Source: RGDT01 sp964630925
GTDB taxonomy: Bacteria; Planctomycetota; Planctomycetia; Gemmatales; Gemmataceae
Assembly (NCBI GenBank): GCA_964630925.1
Contig: CAZVZK010000020.1
Span: 32,801-96,800, forward strand
DNA: 64,000 bases
Direction: 5' to 3'
Part shown: positions 1-8,757 of the stretch, piece by piece
Numbering within the stretch: the first letter of the stretch is position 1
Layout of the letters: each line of letters starts with the position of its first letter
The notes under the pieces: model-generated
Seen by the model: only the letters and a program-made list of their open reading frames with translations
Database searches by the model: none
What the model was told of the DNA's origin: nothing
Made by a program: the position numbers and the translations under genes

Positions 1-284
1 TCTTCGAGGAGCGCGTCGCCCTTGCGTTCGGCGAGGCAGCCGGCGACCACGACCGCCCCGAGCTTCCCCTGCTGCTTGAGCTGGAGCATCTCGCGGATGA
101 CGCCGAGCGACTCCTGCCGTGCCGGCTCGATGAACCCGCAGGTGTTGACGACGACGACGTCCGCCCCCTCGGCGTCGGGGGTGAGGGCGTACCCGGCCTG
201 GGACAGCTGCCCGAGCATGCGCTCGCTGTCCACGAGGTTCTTGGGGCAGCCGAGGGAAACGAAGGCGTAGGTCTTCTCGGACAT
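1..284 (-). CDS. rimO: Ribosomal protein S12 methylthiotransferase RimO, N-terminal part
   Basis: This is the first 94 codons of a radical-SAM methylthiotransferase; the rest lies beyond the left edge. The start reads MSEKTYAFVSLGCPKNLVDS, and the three cysteines of the N-terminal (UPF0004) domain that hold the auxiliary 4Fe-4S cluster are at residues 13 (SLGCPKN), 49 (VNTCGFIE) and 83 (AGCLAER). In this family the enzyme adds a methylthio group to Asp88 of ribosomal protein S12. The SLGCPKN and NTCGFI wording favours RimO over MiaB, which modifies tRNA. The radical-SAM CxxxCxxC motif and TRAM domain would be in the missing part, so the subtype rests on the N-terminus only. Confidence 0.88.
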   Translation of the reverse strand, partial: MSEKTYAFVSLGCPKNLVDSERMLGQLSQAGYALTPDAEGADVVVVNTCGFIEPARQESLGVIREMLQLKQQGKLGAVVVAGCLAERKGDALLE

Positions 285-427
285 CGGCGGCTCGCGTGGC
301 GGGCGGATGTGTCAGTGTACCGCCGCGCGGCACGGGAGGGAAGGAGCCCCTGGCCCGGCGGGGGGATTCCGCCGTAAGATAGCCGGGGCCGGGGCGTCCG
401 CCCCGGCGACACCCCAGGGGGCCCGCC

Positions 428-631
428 ATGAGCCAGGACGCGGTCGAACAGCAGAGGCGCAACATCCAGGAGTTCCTCCAGGTGCTGCCGCTGACGCTCG
501 CCCTCGCCGGCCTGCCCGGCGCGCCGGGCGGCACCTACTTCAACGACGGCCAGCTCGAGGCGCGCAGCACCGCCATCCGCAGCGCCTACAAGCAGGCCCG
601 CCAGCTCCTGCGCGACATCGCCAAGGGCTGA
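428..631 (+). CDS. Small conserved-looking hypothetical protein (67 aa)
   Basis: This small soluble protein is predicted to be mostly helical (EQQRRNIQEFLQVLPLTLAL near the start, RSAYKQARQLLRDIAKG at the end). There is no signal peptide or known motif. A purine-rich AGGGGG stretch lies 6 bases before the ATG. It stands alone, divergent from rimO. Codon use (third-position G/C) fits real coding in this genome. Function unknown. Confidence 0.55.
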   Translation: MSQDAVEQQRRNIQEFLQVLPLTLALAGLPGAPGGTYFNDGQLEARSTAIRSAYKQARQLLRDIAKG

Positions 632-674
632 CCGTCACCGCCATCCGCCGGAGAGCCGCCACGGCTCATGGGTG

Positions 675-696
675 GTGGCGAGCCTCCCGTCGCCAC
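675..696 (+). terminator. Hairpin downstream of the 67-aa gene
   Basis: Perfect 7-bp stem GTGGCGA/TCGCCAC with an 8-base loop, 44 bases after the stop codon of the small gene. There is no T-run after it, so it could be a Rho-aided terminator, an mRNA-stabilising hairpin, or part of the dispersed repeat that begins at 699. Confidence 0.3.
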
Positions 697-698
697 AC

Positions 699-793
699 AA
701 CCGTTGAGCCGGGGTGGGGGTTGGACGGGAGGAAACGGGTGGTGGCCTGGGAGGGGCGGATTGCATTGCATTTCAGACCCCCAGACACACCAC
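699..793. repeat. Dispersed repeat R, copy 1
   Basis: About 95 bp that line up almost without gaps with 59721-59815. Both start with AACCGTT, share a purine-rich middle (GGAGGAAACGGGT against GAAGGAGACGGGT), and share a strongly conserved core ATTGCATTGCA followed by CAGACCCCCAGACAC. Neither copy lies in a gene. This copy fills most of the gap between the 67-aa gene and the next gene at 889. Confidence 0.7.
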
Positions 794-888
794 ACGGGGG
801 CGGCGCCACAGGCCGAGGGCGAGGGCATTCTCGACCACCCGGCGGCGCAGGCCCTCCTCGCCGACGCCGGAGCCCAGGGGTGAGGTAG

Positions 889-2550
889 ATGCTCCACGAC
901 CTGATCCCGCGCCTCCTCGCCGCCGAGCGCTTCACCGCCCCCGGCGTCCGCCTCGCCATCGCCTCCGGAAGTGAGACCATCCCCTGGGAAATGTTCCAGG
1001 GGCGTCTCCTGCCGATCCCGCAGACCCGGCAGCAGCGCACGTTCGAGAGCTGGAACGTCCACGTCATGCTGCCCGACGGGCCGTCGCCCGAGCCCGTCGT
1101 GTCGGTGAAGGTGGATGGCCGGGTGTACGTCGTGCGCGGCGTCGAGTGCGACGTGTGGGAGGGCGAGGGGGAGGGCGTCATCGAGGCCGCCCGCCGCCGC
1201 CGCTGGGTGCGCGAATTGGTCGCCGATCTGCCGGCCGATGAACATCTGGAGGAGGAGCTGACGCTCGCGCTGGAGCGGGCCTTCACCGGGACGGCGCTGC
1301 CCCTGATGCCGCACGAGTCGCCGCACCCGCTGTACTCATTCGGCCTGCTCGCGTATCAGCCGCCGGGGCCGTTCGACTCCCACAGGCTAGAGTTCCTCGT
1401 CCGCTCCATCGACGGCGGCGACATCGGCCGCGTCGCGGAGGCGCTCGCGGAGGCGTTCACGGCCGGCGAGGTCATGCGCCTCCTGAAGCGTCTGTTCCTC
1501 GGCGTTTCGCTGTCGCCGTGGACCGCCTTCGTGCCGCGCCTGTTCACGCTCATCGAGCGCTCCCACCTGACGCCTTACGATCAGGCCGCCTTCCAGGCAT
1601 GGCTCCTCACGCTCGTCTGCCGGCATCTGACCGCCTACGACCTCATCACGTTCCACCACCGCGGGGCGAATTACCCCGACGCCCTGCTCCTCGACGAATC
1701 CCTCTCGCGGCTCCTCGCCCTGCTGCGACGCGACCCGGCCCTCGCGGATCGGCCTGTCCGCCGCGCCCTGCGCCAGGCGTTCCTCCTACGCCGGTCCTAC
1801 GAGGGCCACCCGGTGCCCGACGCGCCGACCTCGCCCGGCGAGCAGGAGCGCGTCCACCCCGCCGGCCATCCGCGTGTGCCCGACGAGCAGATGTCCGACG
1901 TGCGCGCCAGGCTCCGCAAGCTGTTCACCGAGCCGTCCGGCATCACGCCGTTGCTGTCGCACCAGGCCGTCGCCGACCTCGATGAGCCGGAGGAGCTGGA
2001 GGAGCTGGGGGCGGCGGTGTACCTCGACCGCCCGCTCGGCGTGGGCAAGGCCGCCGTCGAGCCGGACGCCACGCCGGCGCTGGCGACACTCGCCTTCAGC
2101 CGCACCCTGGCGACGGCCCGCCTGCACATGCTCAAGGACGCCGGCCTGATCGACGCGGCCCGGCTGGAAGCCCTGCGGGCGCGATTGGACTTCCCCGGGG
2201 TGCCGCTGTCCGCCGTCGGCCCCGCCCCGCATCAGGCGACGGTCAGCCTCGCCGACGCGGGGCGCGTTGCCCCTGACTTCGTCCTCCGCCGCACGGTCCC
2301 CGGCAGCCTCCGCCGCCTCCTGTCGCTATTCGACTGGGCGACGCTGCCGACGGACGGCTGGGAGGTCGTCACGTTGGTGTCGTCGGGGCGGCTGATGATC
2401 CACGGGCCGATGATCGAGCTGGAGATCGACATGTCGCAGGGCTACGCATCGCGGCGGGGCGTCGAGTACCCGGCGGCGGGGCTGCGGGCGGTGTCCGTGG
2501 GGGGGCGGCCCGCGGACGTGGCCGTCAGGCCCCGAGATCCCGGTCCATGA
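889..2550 (+). CDS. Hypothetical protein, 553 aa
   Basis: A soluble protein with no recognised family. The first 60 residues (LIPRLLAAERFTAPGVRLAI) are followed by a region that looks like a short beta domain (VVSVKVDGRVYVVRGVECDV, about residues 70-90). A long middle is helical, and a low-complexity linker near residues 300-320 (HPVPDAPTSPGEQERVHPAG) separates a C-terminal part. No signal peptide or membrane segment is seen. The start is supported by GAGG just before the ATG. Its last 26 bases overlap tail-to-tail with the acetyltransferase gene on the other strand. Function unknown. Confidence 0.75.
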   Translation: MLHDLIPRLLAAERFTAPGVRLAIASGSETIPWEMFQGRLLPIPQTRQQRTFESWNVHVMLPDGPSPEPVVSVKVDGRVYVVRGVECDVWEGEGEGVIEAARRRRWVRELVADLPADEHLEEELTLALERAFTGTALPLMPHESPHPLYSFGLLAYQPPGPFDSHRLEFLVRSIDGGDIGRVAEALAEAFTAGEVMRLLKRLFLGVSLSPWTAFVPRLFTLIERSHLTPYDQAAFQAWLLTLVCRHLTAYDLITFHHRGANYPDALLLDESLSRLLALLRRDPALADRPVRRALRQAFLLRRSYEGHPVPDAPTSPGEQERVHPAGHPRVPDEQMSDVRARLRKLFTEPSGITPLLSHQAVADLDEPEELEELGAAVYLDRPLGVGKAAVEPDATPALATLAFSRTLATARLHMLKDAGLIDAARLEALRARLDFPGVPLSAVGPAPHQATVSLADAGRVAPDFVLRRTVPGSLRRLLSLFDWATLPTDGWEVVTLVSSGRLMIHGPMIELEIDMSQGYASRRGVEYPAAGLRAVSVGGRPADVAVRPRDPGP

Positions 2551-3178
2551 GGATCGTCCCGATGTGGCCCTCGATCGTCTCGAAGACGCGGCGGCCCTTG
2601 TAGACGTATTCCTTGTACCTCACGGTCAGGCGCTCGATGAAGCCGGCGCGGCGGAAGATCGCCTGCGAGACCGTGCCCGTCGCCTCCGTGACCGCCATGC
2701 GGTAGCCGCGCCGGACGCCGTTGTCGAGGGCGGCGGCGAGGAGGTTCTGCCCGATCTTCCTCCCGCCGTGGGCGTGCCCCACGCCGACCATGAACAGGTG
2801 CAGGTACCCGCCGGGATGCACGTCGCGCCCCTTGCGGTACTCGTCGTCCATCGCCGCGAGCATCGTCAGGGTCGGCTGGAACTTCTCACCCAGGAGCGCG
2901 AAGCCGTCGGGGGCCGGGGAGCAGAAGTCCTCGGTCAGGAAGGCGCCGACCATCTCGCCGCTGGCCACGTCCCGCGCCACCGGCGTGAGCTGCTGGGCGA
3001 CGGCCATCGGGCCGAAGAGCTTTACGAAATCGACCAGCTCGCGGTGCGTGTAGCCGCTCGCGATCGCCATCGGCTCGTGCCTGCCGAAGCAGACGGCGAG
3101 CAGCTCCGCCATCTCCTCGATGTCGCCCGATTGACAGAGGGCGTAGCGCACCCCCATCTCCTCGCGCAGGGTCGTCAT
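2525..3178 (-). CDS. GNAT-family N-acetyltransferase
   Basis: 217 residues. The Gcn5-related fold is suggested by the central HLFMVGVGHAHGGRKIGQNL segment (about residues 125-145), where HGGRKIGQNLL fits the acetyl-CoA pyrophosphate loop (Q/RxxGxG/A) and the following helix. A C-terminal FRRAGFIERLTVRYKEYVYK strand follows. The substrate cannot be told. The reading frame stays open further upstream, but the ATG at 3178 has a GGAG 9 bases before it and its N-terminus (MTTLREEMGVRYALCQSGDI) fits a GNAT domain, so this start was chosen. The gene converges on and overlaps the 553-aa gene by 26 bp. Confidence 0.75.
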   Translation of the reverse strand: MTTLREEMGVRYALCQSGDIEEMAELLAVCFGRHEPMAIASGYTHRELVDFVKLFGPMAVAQQLTPVARDVASGEMVGAFLTEDFCSPAPDGFALLGEKFQPTLTMLAAMDDEYRKGRDVHPGGYLHLFMVGVGHAHGGRKIGQNLLAAALDNGVRRGYRMAVTEATGTVSQAIFRRAGFIERLTVRYKEYVYKGRRVFETIEGHIGTILMDRDLGA

Positions 3179-3200
3179 CGGTGCATCTCCGAATCGGGCC

Positions 3201-3443
3201 TCACTTGACGGCCCACCAGAGGAGGCCCGCCGCGCACACCGCCAGCAGCGCGGTGCCGGCCAACACCCCACGCAGATAGCCGCCGACGATCTCGCGCTCG
3301 GGCCGGCCGTCGCTGCCCCTGTATCGACCCCCGCACGCGGCACAACGTACGAGCCCGTACAGCCACGGGGCCAGGAATCCGCCCCAGGCGACGTGCCGCA
3401 CGGCGACGGCCTCATGACCACCACAGGACGGGCAACGCGCCAT
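3201..3443 (-). CDS. Small zinc-ribbon membrane protein (80 aa)
   Basis: The N-terminus has two CxxC pairs, RCPSCGG (residues 3-9) and RCAACGG (33-39), which make a likely zinc ribbon. A C-terminal hydrophobic helix (LRGVLAGTALLAVCAAGLLW, about 58-77) would anchor it in the membrane. A start further upstream is possible in frame, but the Cys pair begins right after the ATG at 3443 and the extra N-terminus would be low-complexity. It lies 22 bp upstream of the acetyltransferase on the same strand. Function unknown. Confidence 0.6.
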   Translation of the reverse strand: MARCPSCGGHEAVAVRHVAWGGFLAPWLYGLVRCAACGGRYRGSDGRPEREIVGGYLRGVLAGTALLAVCAAGLLWWAVK

Positions 3444-3522
3444 CGGTCCGCCTCCACACCACGGACCATCACACACCACGCGGCGGCCCCTGTCAAGTGC
3501 CCGCGGACGGTGAACGGGGGGG

Positions 3523-3732
3523 CTACTCTTCCAGGCCGGATGCCGCCCCGGCCAGAGCGCCGACTGCGGCGCAGGCGAGCACCACGAGGCAGGCCGTCGC
3601 CCAGCGCCATTCACCGGCGAGGGCGGCGATGAGCGCGGCGGCCCCGATGCCCCCGACGGCGCCGCCCAGGCCGCCGACGGCGGCGCCGAGGAGCCTGGAC
3701 CGCCGCGGCGGCCCGGCGCGGGTGCCCACCAT
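3523..3732 (-). CDS. Small two-helix membrane protein (69 aa)
   Basis: A basic N-terminus (MVGTRAGPPRRSR) is followed by a Gly/Ala-rich hydrophobic stretch, GAAVGGLGGAVGGIGAAALI, and a second helix, TACLVVLACAAVGALAG. The glycine-zipper-like first segment suggests a small membrane protein. It lies between the porin gene and the zinc-ribbon gene, on the same strand as both. No family recognised. Confidence 0.5.
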   Translation of the reverse strand: MVGTRAGPPRRSRLLGAAVGGLGGAVGGIGAAALIAALAGEWRWATACLVVLACAAVGALAGAASGLEE

Positions 3733-3741
3733 GCTCTCGCC

Positions 3742-5442
3742 TCACCAGCGGTAGGAGTACTGGAGGTAGACGTAATCCGGCGACTGGCGGCCGGCGGCGG
3801 TGGTCGCGGTGCGGCGGATGAACTCGCCGGCGAACAGGTGGGAGTAGCTGATCAGGATGTCCGAGTGCTTCGACAGATGGAAGTTGAAGATGAGGTCGAT
3901 CTCCTGCCCGACCTCGTTGCCCGCCCGGCCCGTGGGGTCGCGGCGGATGGGCACGCCGGCGGCGTTGTACAGCGCGTCGCGCTTGCTGTCGAGGTAGAAG
4001 ACGTGGAGCTGGGCCTGGGCGGTGATCCACGGGGTGGGGTAGGCGATGACGGAGGCGTTCAGGTCGTGGATGTTGCGCCGTCCCACCACGTCGATCCACC
4101 CGAAGTAGTAGTGTCCGAAGGGGAAGAGCTGCTCGAACGTGCCACGCGAGCCGCCGGTGCCCGGCGTGTTGTCGCCCGACGCCCAGTCGTAGTACAGCCA
4201 GAACGTGGGCGTGGCGGGCAGGTCCTTGGCGAAGTACCCGACGCCGGCCGTGGCGGCGCCGGCGGTCAGGCACTGGTTGGAGTAGGTGCCGAGCTGGAGG
4301 ACGCCCTCCACGTCCCAGAGCAGGCCCGACTCGGCGCTGCCGACGAGCCGGGTGCCCACGCTGGTGGTGTTCTGCGGCCCGACGACGCCGGCACGCCCCG
4401 TGGCCGCCGGGCCGGCGCGGTCGAGGTTCAGGCAGTACAGGTCGAGGGCGCGGGTCTTCGTCGGGCGGTAGGTGGCCCACAGGCCGCTGAAGACCACGTT
4501 GTTGTCCACCGAGTCGAAGCGGTTGGCGTCGGGGATGACCGGCTGGACGCAGAAGGCGTCGAGGCTCAGGTGCTCGCCCTTCCAGAACGCCTTGACGCCG
4601 TCGAACGTGCGCCGCGTGTTGACCCACTCCAGCGGCGAGACGAGGCGCTGCGAGCCGTAGAGCAGCTCCTGCCGGCCGACGCGGACGTACACCGGGTGGC
4701 CGGCCACCTCCGCCGCCTTCACGTCCATGAAGGCGTTGAGGAGGTCGGCGCGGTTGCGGTCGACGGGCAGGGCCGGCAGGTCCTGCCAGTAGCTGTCGGC
4801 GGAGAGGAATTCGGCGAAGAAGCGGACGCGGTCCGTGACCCACACGTCGCCGTAGGCACGCAGGCGCGACAGGCCGTAATCGTTGGTGCGCCCGCGGAGC
4901 GGGACGGGGCCGGAGTTGAGGAGGCGGCTGTTGGTCTCGTGGTTGTAGCGGAAGCGGACCTCGCCGCCGGCCGTGACCATGACGCAGTCGTCCAGCAGGC
5001 GGCGCCGCTTCAGACAGTCGAAGAAGTCCAGCTCGGTGTTGGTCGGCTTGTCCAGGTAGCTCCAGTCGATGTCGAAGAATGACATCTGCGCGAGGCTGAA
5101 GCGCGGGTAGGGGTAGGCGGGCGGCTTCTCGCGCCACTCGCCGTTGAGCTGGTCGAGGAGCGAATAAAAGCCGGGGCCCGTCGGCGGGTTGGGGAACCAG
5201 CCGGGCCGGGGGAACGGCTGGATGGGCGGCACCTTCTCCCACCAGGCGGGCGGTTTGGGGCACTCCTTGCAGCCGGCGTCGTCCGCCGGCTTTGTCGCCG
5301 CCTGGAGCGCGGGCGAGGTGGGCTCGCCGCCCGACAGGGGCGTCGGGCCGGGGTGGCCGCCCGGTGGGGTGTGAGACGGGGGGGCCTGGGCCAGCACCCC
5401 ACCGGAGAGGATCAGCAACGCCAGCATCCCTGCACGTTTCAT
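3742..5442 (-). CDS. Alginate-export (AlgE-like) outer-membrane porin
   Basis: 566 residues with a signal peptide (MKRAGMLALLILSGGVLA). A Pro-rich linker with CKECPKPP near residue 60 leads into a beta-barrel domain typical of the alginate_exp family: GGEVRFRYNHETNSRLLNSG, RLRAYGDVWVTDRVRFFAEF, YVRVGRQELLYGSQRLVSPL and RTFDGVKAFWKGEHLSLDAF are hallmark strands. It ends in YVYLQYSYRW, the aromatic end expected for barrels assembled by BamA. Such proteins let anionic polymers or organic solutes cross the outer membrane. No polysaccharide synthesis genes are next to it, so the substrate is open. Confidence 0.8.
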   Translation of the reverse strand: MKRAGMLALLILSGGVLAQAPPSHTPPGGHPGPTPLSGGEPTSPALQAATKPADDAGCKECPKPPAWWEKVPPIQPFPRPGWFPNPPTGPGFYSLLDQLNGEWREKPPAYPYPRFSLAQMSFFDIDWSYLDKPTNTELDFFDCLKRRRLLDDCVMVTAGGEVRFRYNHETNSRLLNSGPVPLRGRTNDYGLSRLRAYGDVWVTDRVRFFAEFLSADSYWQDLPALPVDRNRADLLNAFMDVKAAEVAGHPVYVRVGRQELLYGSQRLVSPLEWVNTRRTFDGVKAFWKGEHLSLDAFCVQPVIPDANRFDSVDNNVVFSGLWATYRPTKTRALDLYCLNLDRAGPAATGRAGVVGPQNTTSVGTRLVGSAESGLLWDVEGVLQLGTYSNQCLTAGAATAGVGYFAKDLPATPTFWLYYDWASGDNTPGTGGSRGTFEQLFPFGHYYFGWIDVVGRRNIHDLNASVIAYPTPWITAQAQLHVFYLDSKRDALYNAAGVPIRRDPTGRAGNEVGQEIDLIFNFHLSKHSDILISYSHLFAGEFIRRTATTAAGRQSPDYVYLQYSYRW

Positions 5443-5579
5443 GGCCGGCCTCCTGCCTGGATGCTGGGGTCATCGTCGCCGCGGCGGGCGCACCGGGAGC
5501 GATCCCACCATCCGGGCCATGTGGCACAGGCGCGGAGGCCCTCACGGCCCGCAGGGCTTACCCAGCCTGCCGGCGTGCG

Positions 5580-6167
5580 TCAGCCCCTCGGCCTCGTCCA
5601 CGTCTCCGACCACGCCAGGCAGCAGCTCGACGCCGGCCTGCCGAAGCGGTCCTGCATGACCACCTGGCCGGCGGCGGCCTCGCCGTCCACCGAGAGCTGC
5701 GCGGCGCGGGCCGGCAGGAAGGTGGTGTAGACGCCGAGAGGGCGGCCCAACGCCCCCGGCGGCATCGTGAGGACGAACGGTTCCATCAGGTCCCACCATG
5801 ACAGGATGATCTCCGCGCCGGAGGAGACGACCCGCTCCTCGACGGTGCTGAGCGAGTGGCCGGTGCGCTCGAAGCGGGCGTCCACGACGGGGAGCGACTC
5901 GTCGGCGAACGGCTTGTGCAGCAGCGTCTCGATGGTGCGCTGGAGGAAGCGGGCGACGCCGGCGTTGTCGGCGTAGACGAGGGGCGTGTCGCCGACGAGC
6001 GGGCTCTCGATGAAGAGGGCGTGGCCCTGGCCGGCGGGCGACCACAGGACGCGCCAGTGGCTGGTGCGGTGGACGAAGGTCTTGCCGCCGTCGTCGGAGA
6101 GGCGGAGGAAGGAGTTCTCCCCGGTCATGACGGGGTCGTGCGGGTCGACGAGCTGCGGCTCTGCCAT
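5580..6167 (-). CDS. Hypothetical protein, 195 aa
   Basis: A soluble protein with no signal peptide. Features include a beta-rich start (FLRLSDDGGKTFVHRTSHWR), a GHALFIESPLVGDTPLVYAD strand pair, SGAEIILSWWDLMEPFVLTM, and a LGVYTTFLPARAAQLSVDG segment. The C-terminus holds two adjacent cysteines (ASSCCLAWSETW). I do not recognise the family. It lies 137 bp upstream of the porin gene on the same strand, which could be an operon or chance. Confidence 0.6.
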   Translation of the reverse strand: MAEPQLVDPHDPVMTGENSFLRLSDDGGKTFVHRTSHWRVLWSPAGQGHALFIESPLVGDTPLVYADNAGVARFLQRTIETLLHKPFADESLPVVDARFERTGHSLSTVEERVVSSGAEIILSWWDLMEPFVLTMPPGALGRPLGVYTTFLPARAAQLSVDGEAAAGQVVMQDRFGRPASSCCLAWSETWTRPRG

Positions 6168-6247
6168 GAGGACGCTCCATTCAGGGGAGGCGTCAGTCTA
6201 GCGGCCGGAAGGGAGGGCGTCCCGGCGCGGCGGCAGAGCGATCGTCG

Positions 6248-6820
6248 TCAGGTGCGGCCTGCTGGGCCGCGCGTTTTCGGGTCGGTGGCGTGTTCGCGCA
6301 GCTCATACTCGCAGCAGCCGGACGCATCGATCTCGTCGAACACGTCCACCCGATGCCAGAAGGCCTGATCGGTGAAACGGCAGGGGAGGGCGTGGAGCAG
6401 AATGCGGAGCTGATCGCGGGTGTACGGCCGGGGGATGCGCCAGACCGTGCCGTGGGCGTCCTCGGGGGCCACCCACGTCATGCCGAGCCGCTCCAGCAGC
6501 CCGAGTGCTCTTGCGGGGTCGGAGGCCGAGACGATCGCCAGGTCGTAGCGCTCGTACTTGAAGCCCCGCTCGTAGTTGGCGATCCATTGCTCCGCCGGGT
6601 AGGCGGAGCCGAAGCGGAAGATGCGGCCGTCCGCCCGCTCCACGATGAAGCCACCCACCCCGAGCAACATCTGCTCCCTGTCGCCGGATGCGACGAAGGC
6701 AAGGCTCTGCGCGAGGAAGTACCAGCCGTAGGGCTTCTCGACGGTCGCCGATTCGACTAACGCGAGATCGGGGCCGATCTCGGCGAGGGCGATCATCCTC
6801 GCCTCCTCGTAGGCGATCAT
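6248..6820 (-). CDS. YrhB/Imm35-like immunity-type protein
   Basis: 190 residues. The first 90 residues match the pattern of the YrhB/Imm35 domain: MIAYEEARMIALAEIG, then EKPYGWYFLAQSLAFVASGD, then GGFIVERADGRIFRFGSAYPAEQWI. In polymorphic-toxin systems this domain acts as an immunity protein. The remaining 100 residues (from YERYDLAIVSASDPARALGL) are an extension I cannot place. The ATG at 6820 is chosen because AGGAGG lies 5 bases before it; an in-frame ATG at 6838 lies upstream of that site. It is preceded on the same strand, 47 bp away, by a nuclease-like gene. Confidence 0.65.
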   Translation of the reverse strand: MIAYEEARMIALAEIGPDLALVESATVEKPYGWYFLAQSLAFVASGDREQMLLGVGGFIVERADGRIFRFGSAYPAEQWIANYERGFKYERYDLAIVSASDPARALGLLERLGMTWVAPEDAHGTVWRIPRPYTRDQLRILLHALPCRFTDQAFWHRVDVFDEIDASGCCEYELREHATDPKTRGPAGRT

Positions 6821-6867
6821 CGGGGCCTCCTGTCTCATTCACCGAGGTGACACCAGACGCGGTGTGT

Positions 6868-7473
6868 TCAGTCGTGACGCTCGGCCTCGGCGACGGCCGC
6901 CAACAGCGCCCCCAGCACCCCCGCCACGTTGTCGAGGTAGTAGCGCCGCGCGTCCAGCTCGGCCGAGTCGCCGACGAGGCGGAGGAACTGCCACGCCTCC
7001 CCGGTGGTGACGCAGCCGTACAGCGGCGCGCCGGTCCGCCCGCCAGCCTCGTTGAACACCCGCGCCGCGACCATCTGGGCGATGCACTGGCCGAGGCCCG
7101 CCTCCACGTCGTTCTTCTTGGCCTCCACCACGGCCACGACGGGCACACGCAGCGGCGGGACCGGCGGGCCGAGCGCCAGCAGGAAGTCGCACTCGCCGGA
7201 CAGGCCGCGTGCGGCGTCAACGTCGAGGCGCTGGCCCGAGAAGATGGCCATCCGGTCGCCCGACAGCTCGCGGGCGGCCAGGAGGATCGGGACGACGATG
7301 AACTCGCTGCGTGCCTTCTCGCTGATGAGGGCCAGCCTGGTGCCGCGGGCGAGCCAGCCCGGCAGCCAGGCGGGCACAGACGCCGGCGTGATGGCGGGGA
7401 AAAGGTCTGCCTCGCGCACGGACACGCCGAGCGAGCTGATGGCTGATTCCAGGGTGAATTCGCTGAAAGCCAT
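6868..7473 (-). CDS. PD-(D/E)XK nuclease-like protein
   Basis: 201 residues. The core pattern GECDFLLALGPPVPP (about residues 95-109), then VPVVAVVEAKKNDVEAGLGQ (about 112-131), fits the acidic residue and ExK motif of the restriction-endonuclease-like fold. Helix CIAQMVAARVFNEAGG and strand YGCVTTGEAWQFLRLVGD follow. Such proteins occur as stand-alone restriction-like or effector nucleases; activity is inferred, not shown. The ATG at 7473 is preferred over one at 7509 because GAGG lies 9 bases before it. It lies upstream of the Imm35-like gene, and the two could be co-transcribed. Confidence 0.6.
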   Translation of the reverse strand: MAFSEFTLESAISSLGVSVREADLFPAITPASVPAWLPGWLARGTRLALISEKARSEFIVVPILLAARELSGDRMAIFSGQRLDVDAARGLSGECDFLLALGPPVPPLRVPVVAVVEAKKNDVEAGLGQCIAQMVAARVFNEAGGRTGAPLYGCVTTGEAWQFLRLVGDSAELDARRYYLDNVAGVLGALLAAVAEAERHD

Positions 7474-7564
7474 CGCTACGCCCTCGCGGGCTGATAAGGA
7501 GCACGCCACTTACCAGAGCCCCTCAGCCATCACATCGCAATTACCACCCGCTGTCAAGCACGGT

Positions 7565-8746
7565 CTACTTCAACCCGACGGCCACGAGCGAGGCCTCGCC
7601 CTCCCCTCGCCCCCGCCTCCGCGTCACGAAGAAGAAGCGCTCCCCGTCGGTGGCCGGGGAGCAGTACATCTCGGACTTCTCGGACGGGCGGATCTTCCAC
7701 CGCACGCCCCCCTTGAGCCGGTCCGCCGCGTACACCTGCCCCTCCCCCGCCGCGAAGATCACGCTCGCCGAGGTCAGCCTCGGGACCGAGTAGATCGCGC
7801 TGGCCCGCCCCTCCCGCGGGTCGGTGCCGGCCTTCCACAGTAGCTTCCCGTCGCCCTGGCTCAGGCAGTAGACGAGGCCGTCGCACGACGCGAAGTAGAC
7901 GTGTTTCTCGTCCACCACCCCGCCGGATTCGACCCGCCCACCCGTCTCATAACTCCAAACCTTCTTGCCGGTCTTCTTCTCCAGGCTGTAGAAGGACTTG
8001 TCCTGGCTCCCGATGAAGATGTGCTTCTCCGTGACTGCGGCGGCGCCGTGAACCCAGCCGTTCGTCTGGAAGGACCAGAGCCGCTTGCCCGTGGCCGCGT
8101 CCACGGCGATGACCCTGGATTGGTCGAACACGCTGAGGAAGAGGATCGCTCCGTCGCTCACCAGCTCATTCGGCCTGGCCTTCGTGAGCCCGACACGCGC
8201 CCTGGCCCCCGGGAAGCCCGGCGGGTCGGGAGGTGCGTCCGCGATGAAGTCGGACGCCCAGCGTTGCTTGCCGGTCTTCGCGTCCACGGCGTAGAGGTTG
8301 CCGTCGTTGCCGCCGACGTAGACGAGCCCGTGCTTGGCGAGGGCGAGCGTCGGGCCGTCGCAGGAGGTACGGGCGAGGGCCCAGACCTTGGCCCCGTCTT
8401 TGATCGCGGCCGCCGTCAGCCCGTTCTCCGAGGAGAAGTAGACGCGCTCGCCGTCGCTGCTCGGGCGGTGATAGATCCGCGCCCCGTGGTCGTGAACCCA
8501 GGCCTGCTTGCCGTCCTTGCACCGGTAGGCCCGCAGCTCGCCCTTGTCGGTGCCGACGATGACCTTGTCCTTGACGACGAGCGGGTCGTGGGGGTGGTTG
8601 GCGTCGAAGTCGTCCTTCACCTTCCACTCGATGAACGGGGTCGTCTTCTCCTTCTCCTTCGGGACGGGGGCCGACACCCCCACGCCGACGGCGGCGATCA
8701 GGGCGATGCAAGCGGCGATGGCCGCGCCGAGCCGAACACGGGTCAT
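7565..8746 (-). CDS. Secreted PQQ-like beta-propeller protein
   Basis: 393 residues with a signal peptide (about MTRVRLGAAIAACIALIAAV) and repeated propeller blades with the PQQ-repeat signature: KGELRAYRCKDGKQAWVHD, GNLYAVDAKTGKQRWASDF, SRVIAVDAATGKRLWSFQT, KSFYSLEKKTGKKVWSYET, GLVYCLSQGDGKLLWKAGT. There is no separate catalytic domain, so it is likely a periplasmic scaffold or binding propeller rather than a proven dehydrogenase. GAGG lies upstream of the ATG. Two other propeller genes of this type are in the window (22268 and 57871). Confidence 0.8.
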   Translation of the reverse strand: MTRVRLGAAIAACIALIAAVGVGVSAPVPKEKEKTTPFIEWKVKDDFDANHPHDPLVVKDKVIVGTDKGELRAYRCKDGKQAWVHDHGARIYHRPSSDGERVYFSSENGLTAAAIKDGAKVWALARTSCDGPTLALAKHGLVYVGGNDGNLYAVDAKTGKQRWASDFIADAPPDPPGFPGARARVGLTKARPNELVSDGAILFLSVFDQSRVIAVDAATGKRLWSFQTNGWVHGAAAVTEKHIFIGSQDKSFYSLEKKTGKKVWSYETGGRVESGGVVDEKHVYFASCDGLVYCLSQGDGKLLWKAGTDPREGRASAIYSVPRLTSASVIFAAGEGQVYAADRLKGGVRWKIRPSEKSEMYCSPATDGERFFFVTRRRGRGEGEASLVAVGLK

Positions 8747-8757
8747 GGCTTACGTCC

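Noticed and set aside
3178..3610. Extended N-terminus of the acetyltransferase gene
   Set aside because: The frame is open but overlaps the zinc-ribbon gene and lacks similarity; the downstream ATG has a good ribosome binding site.
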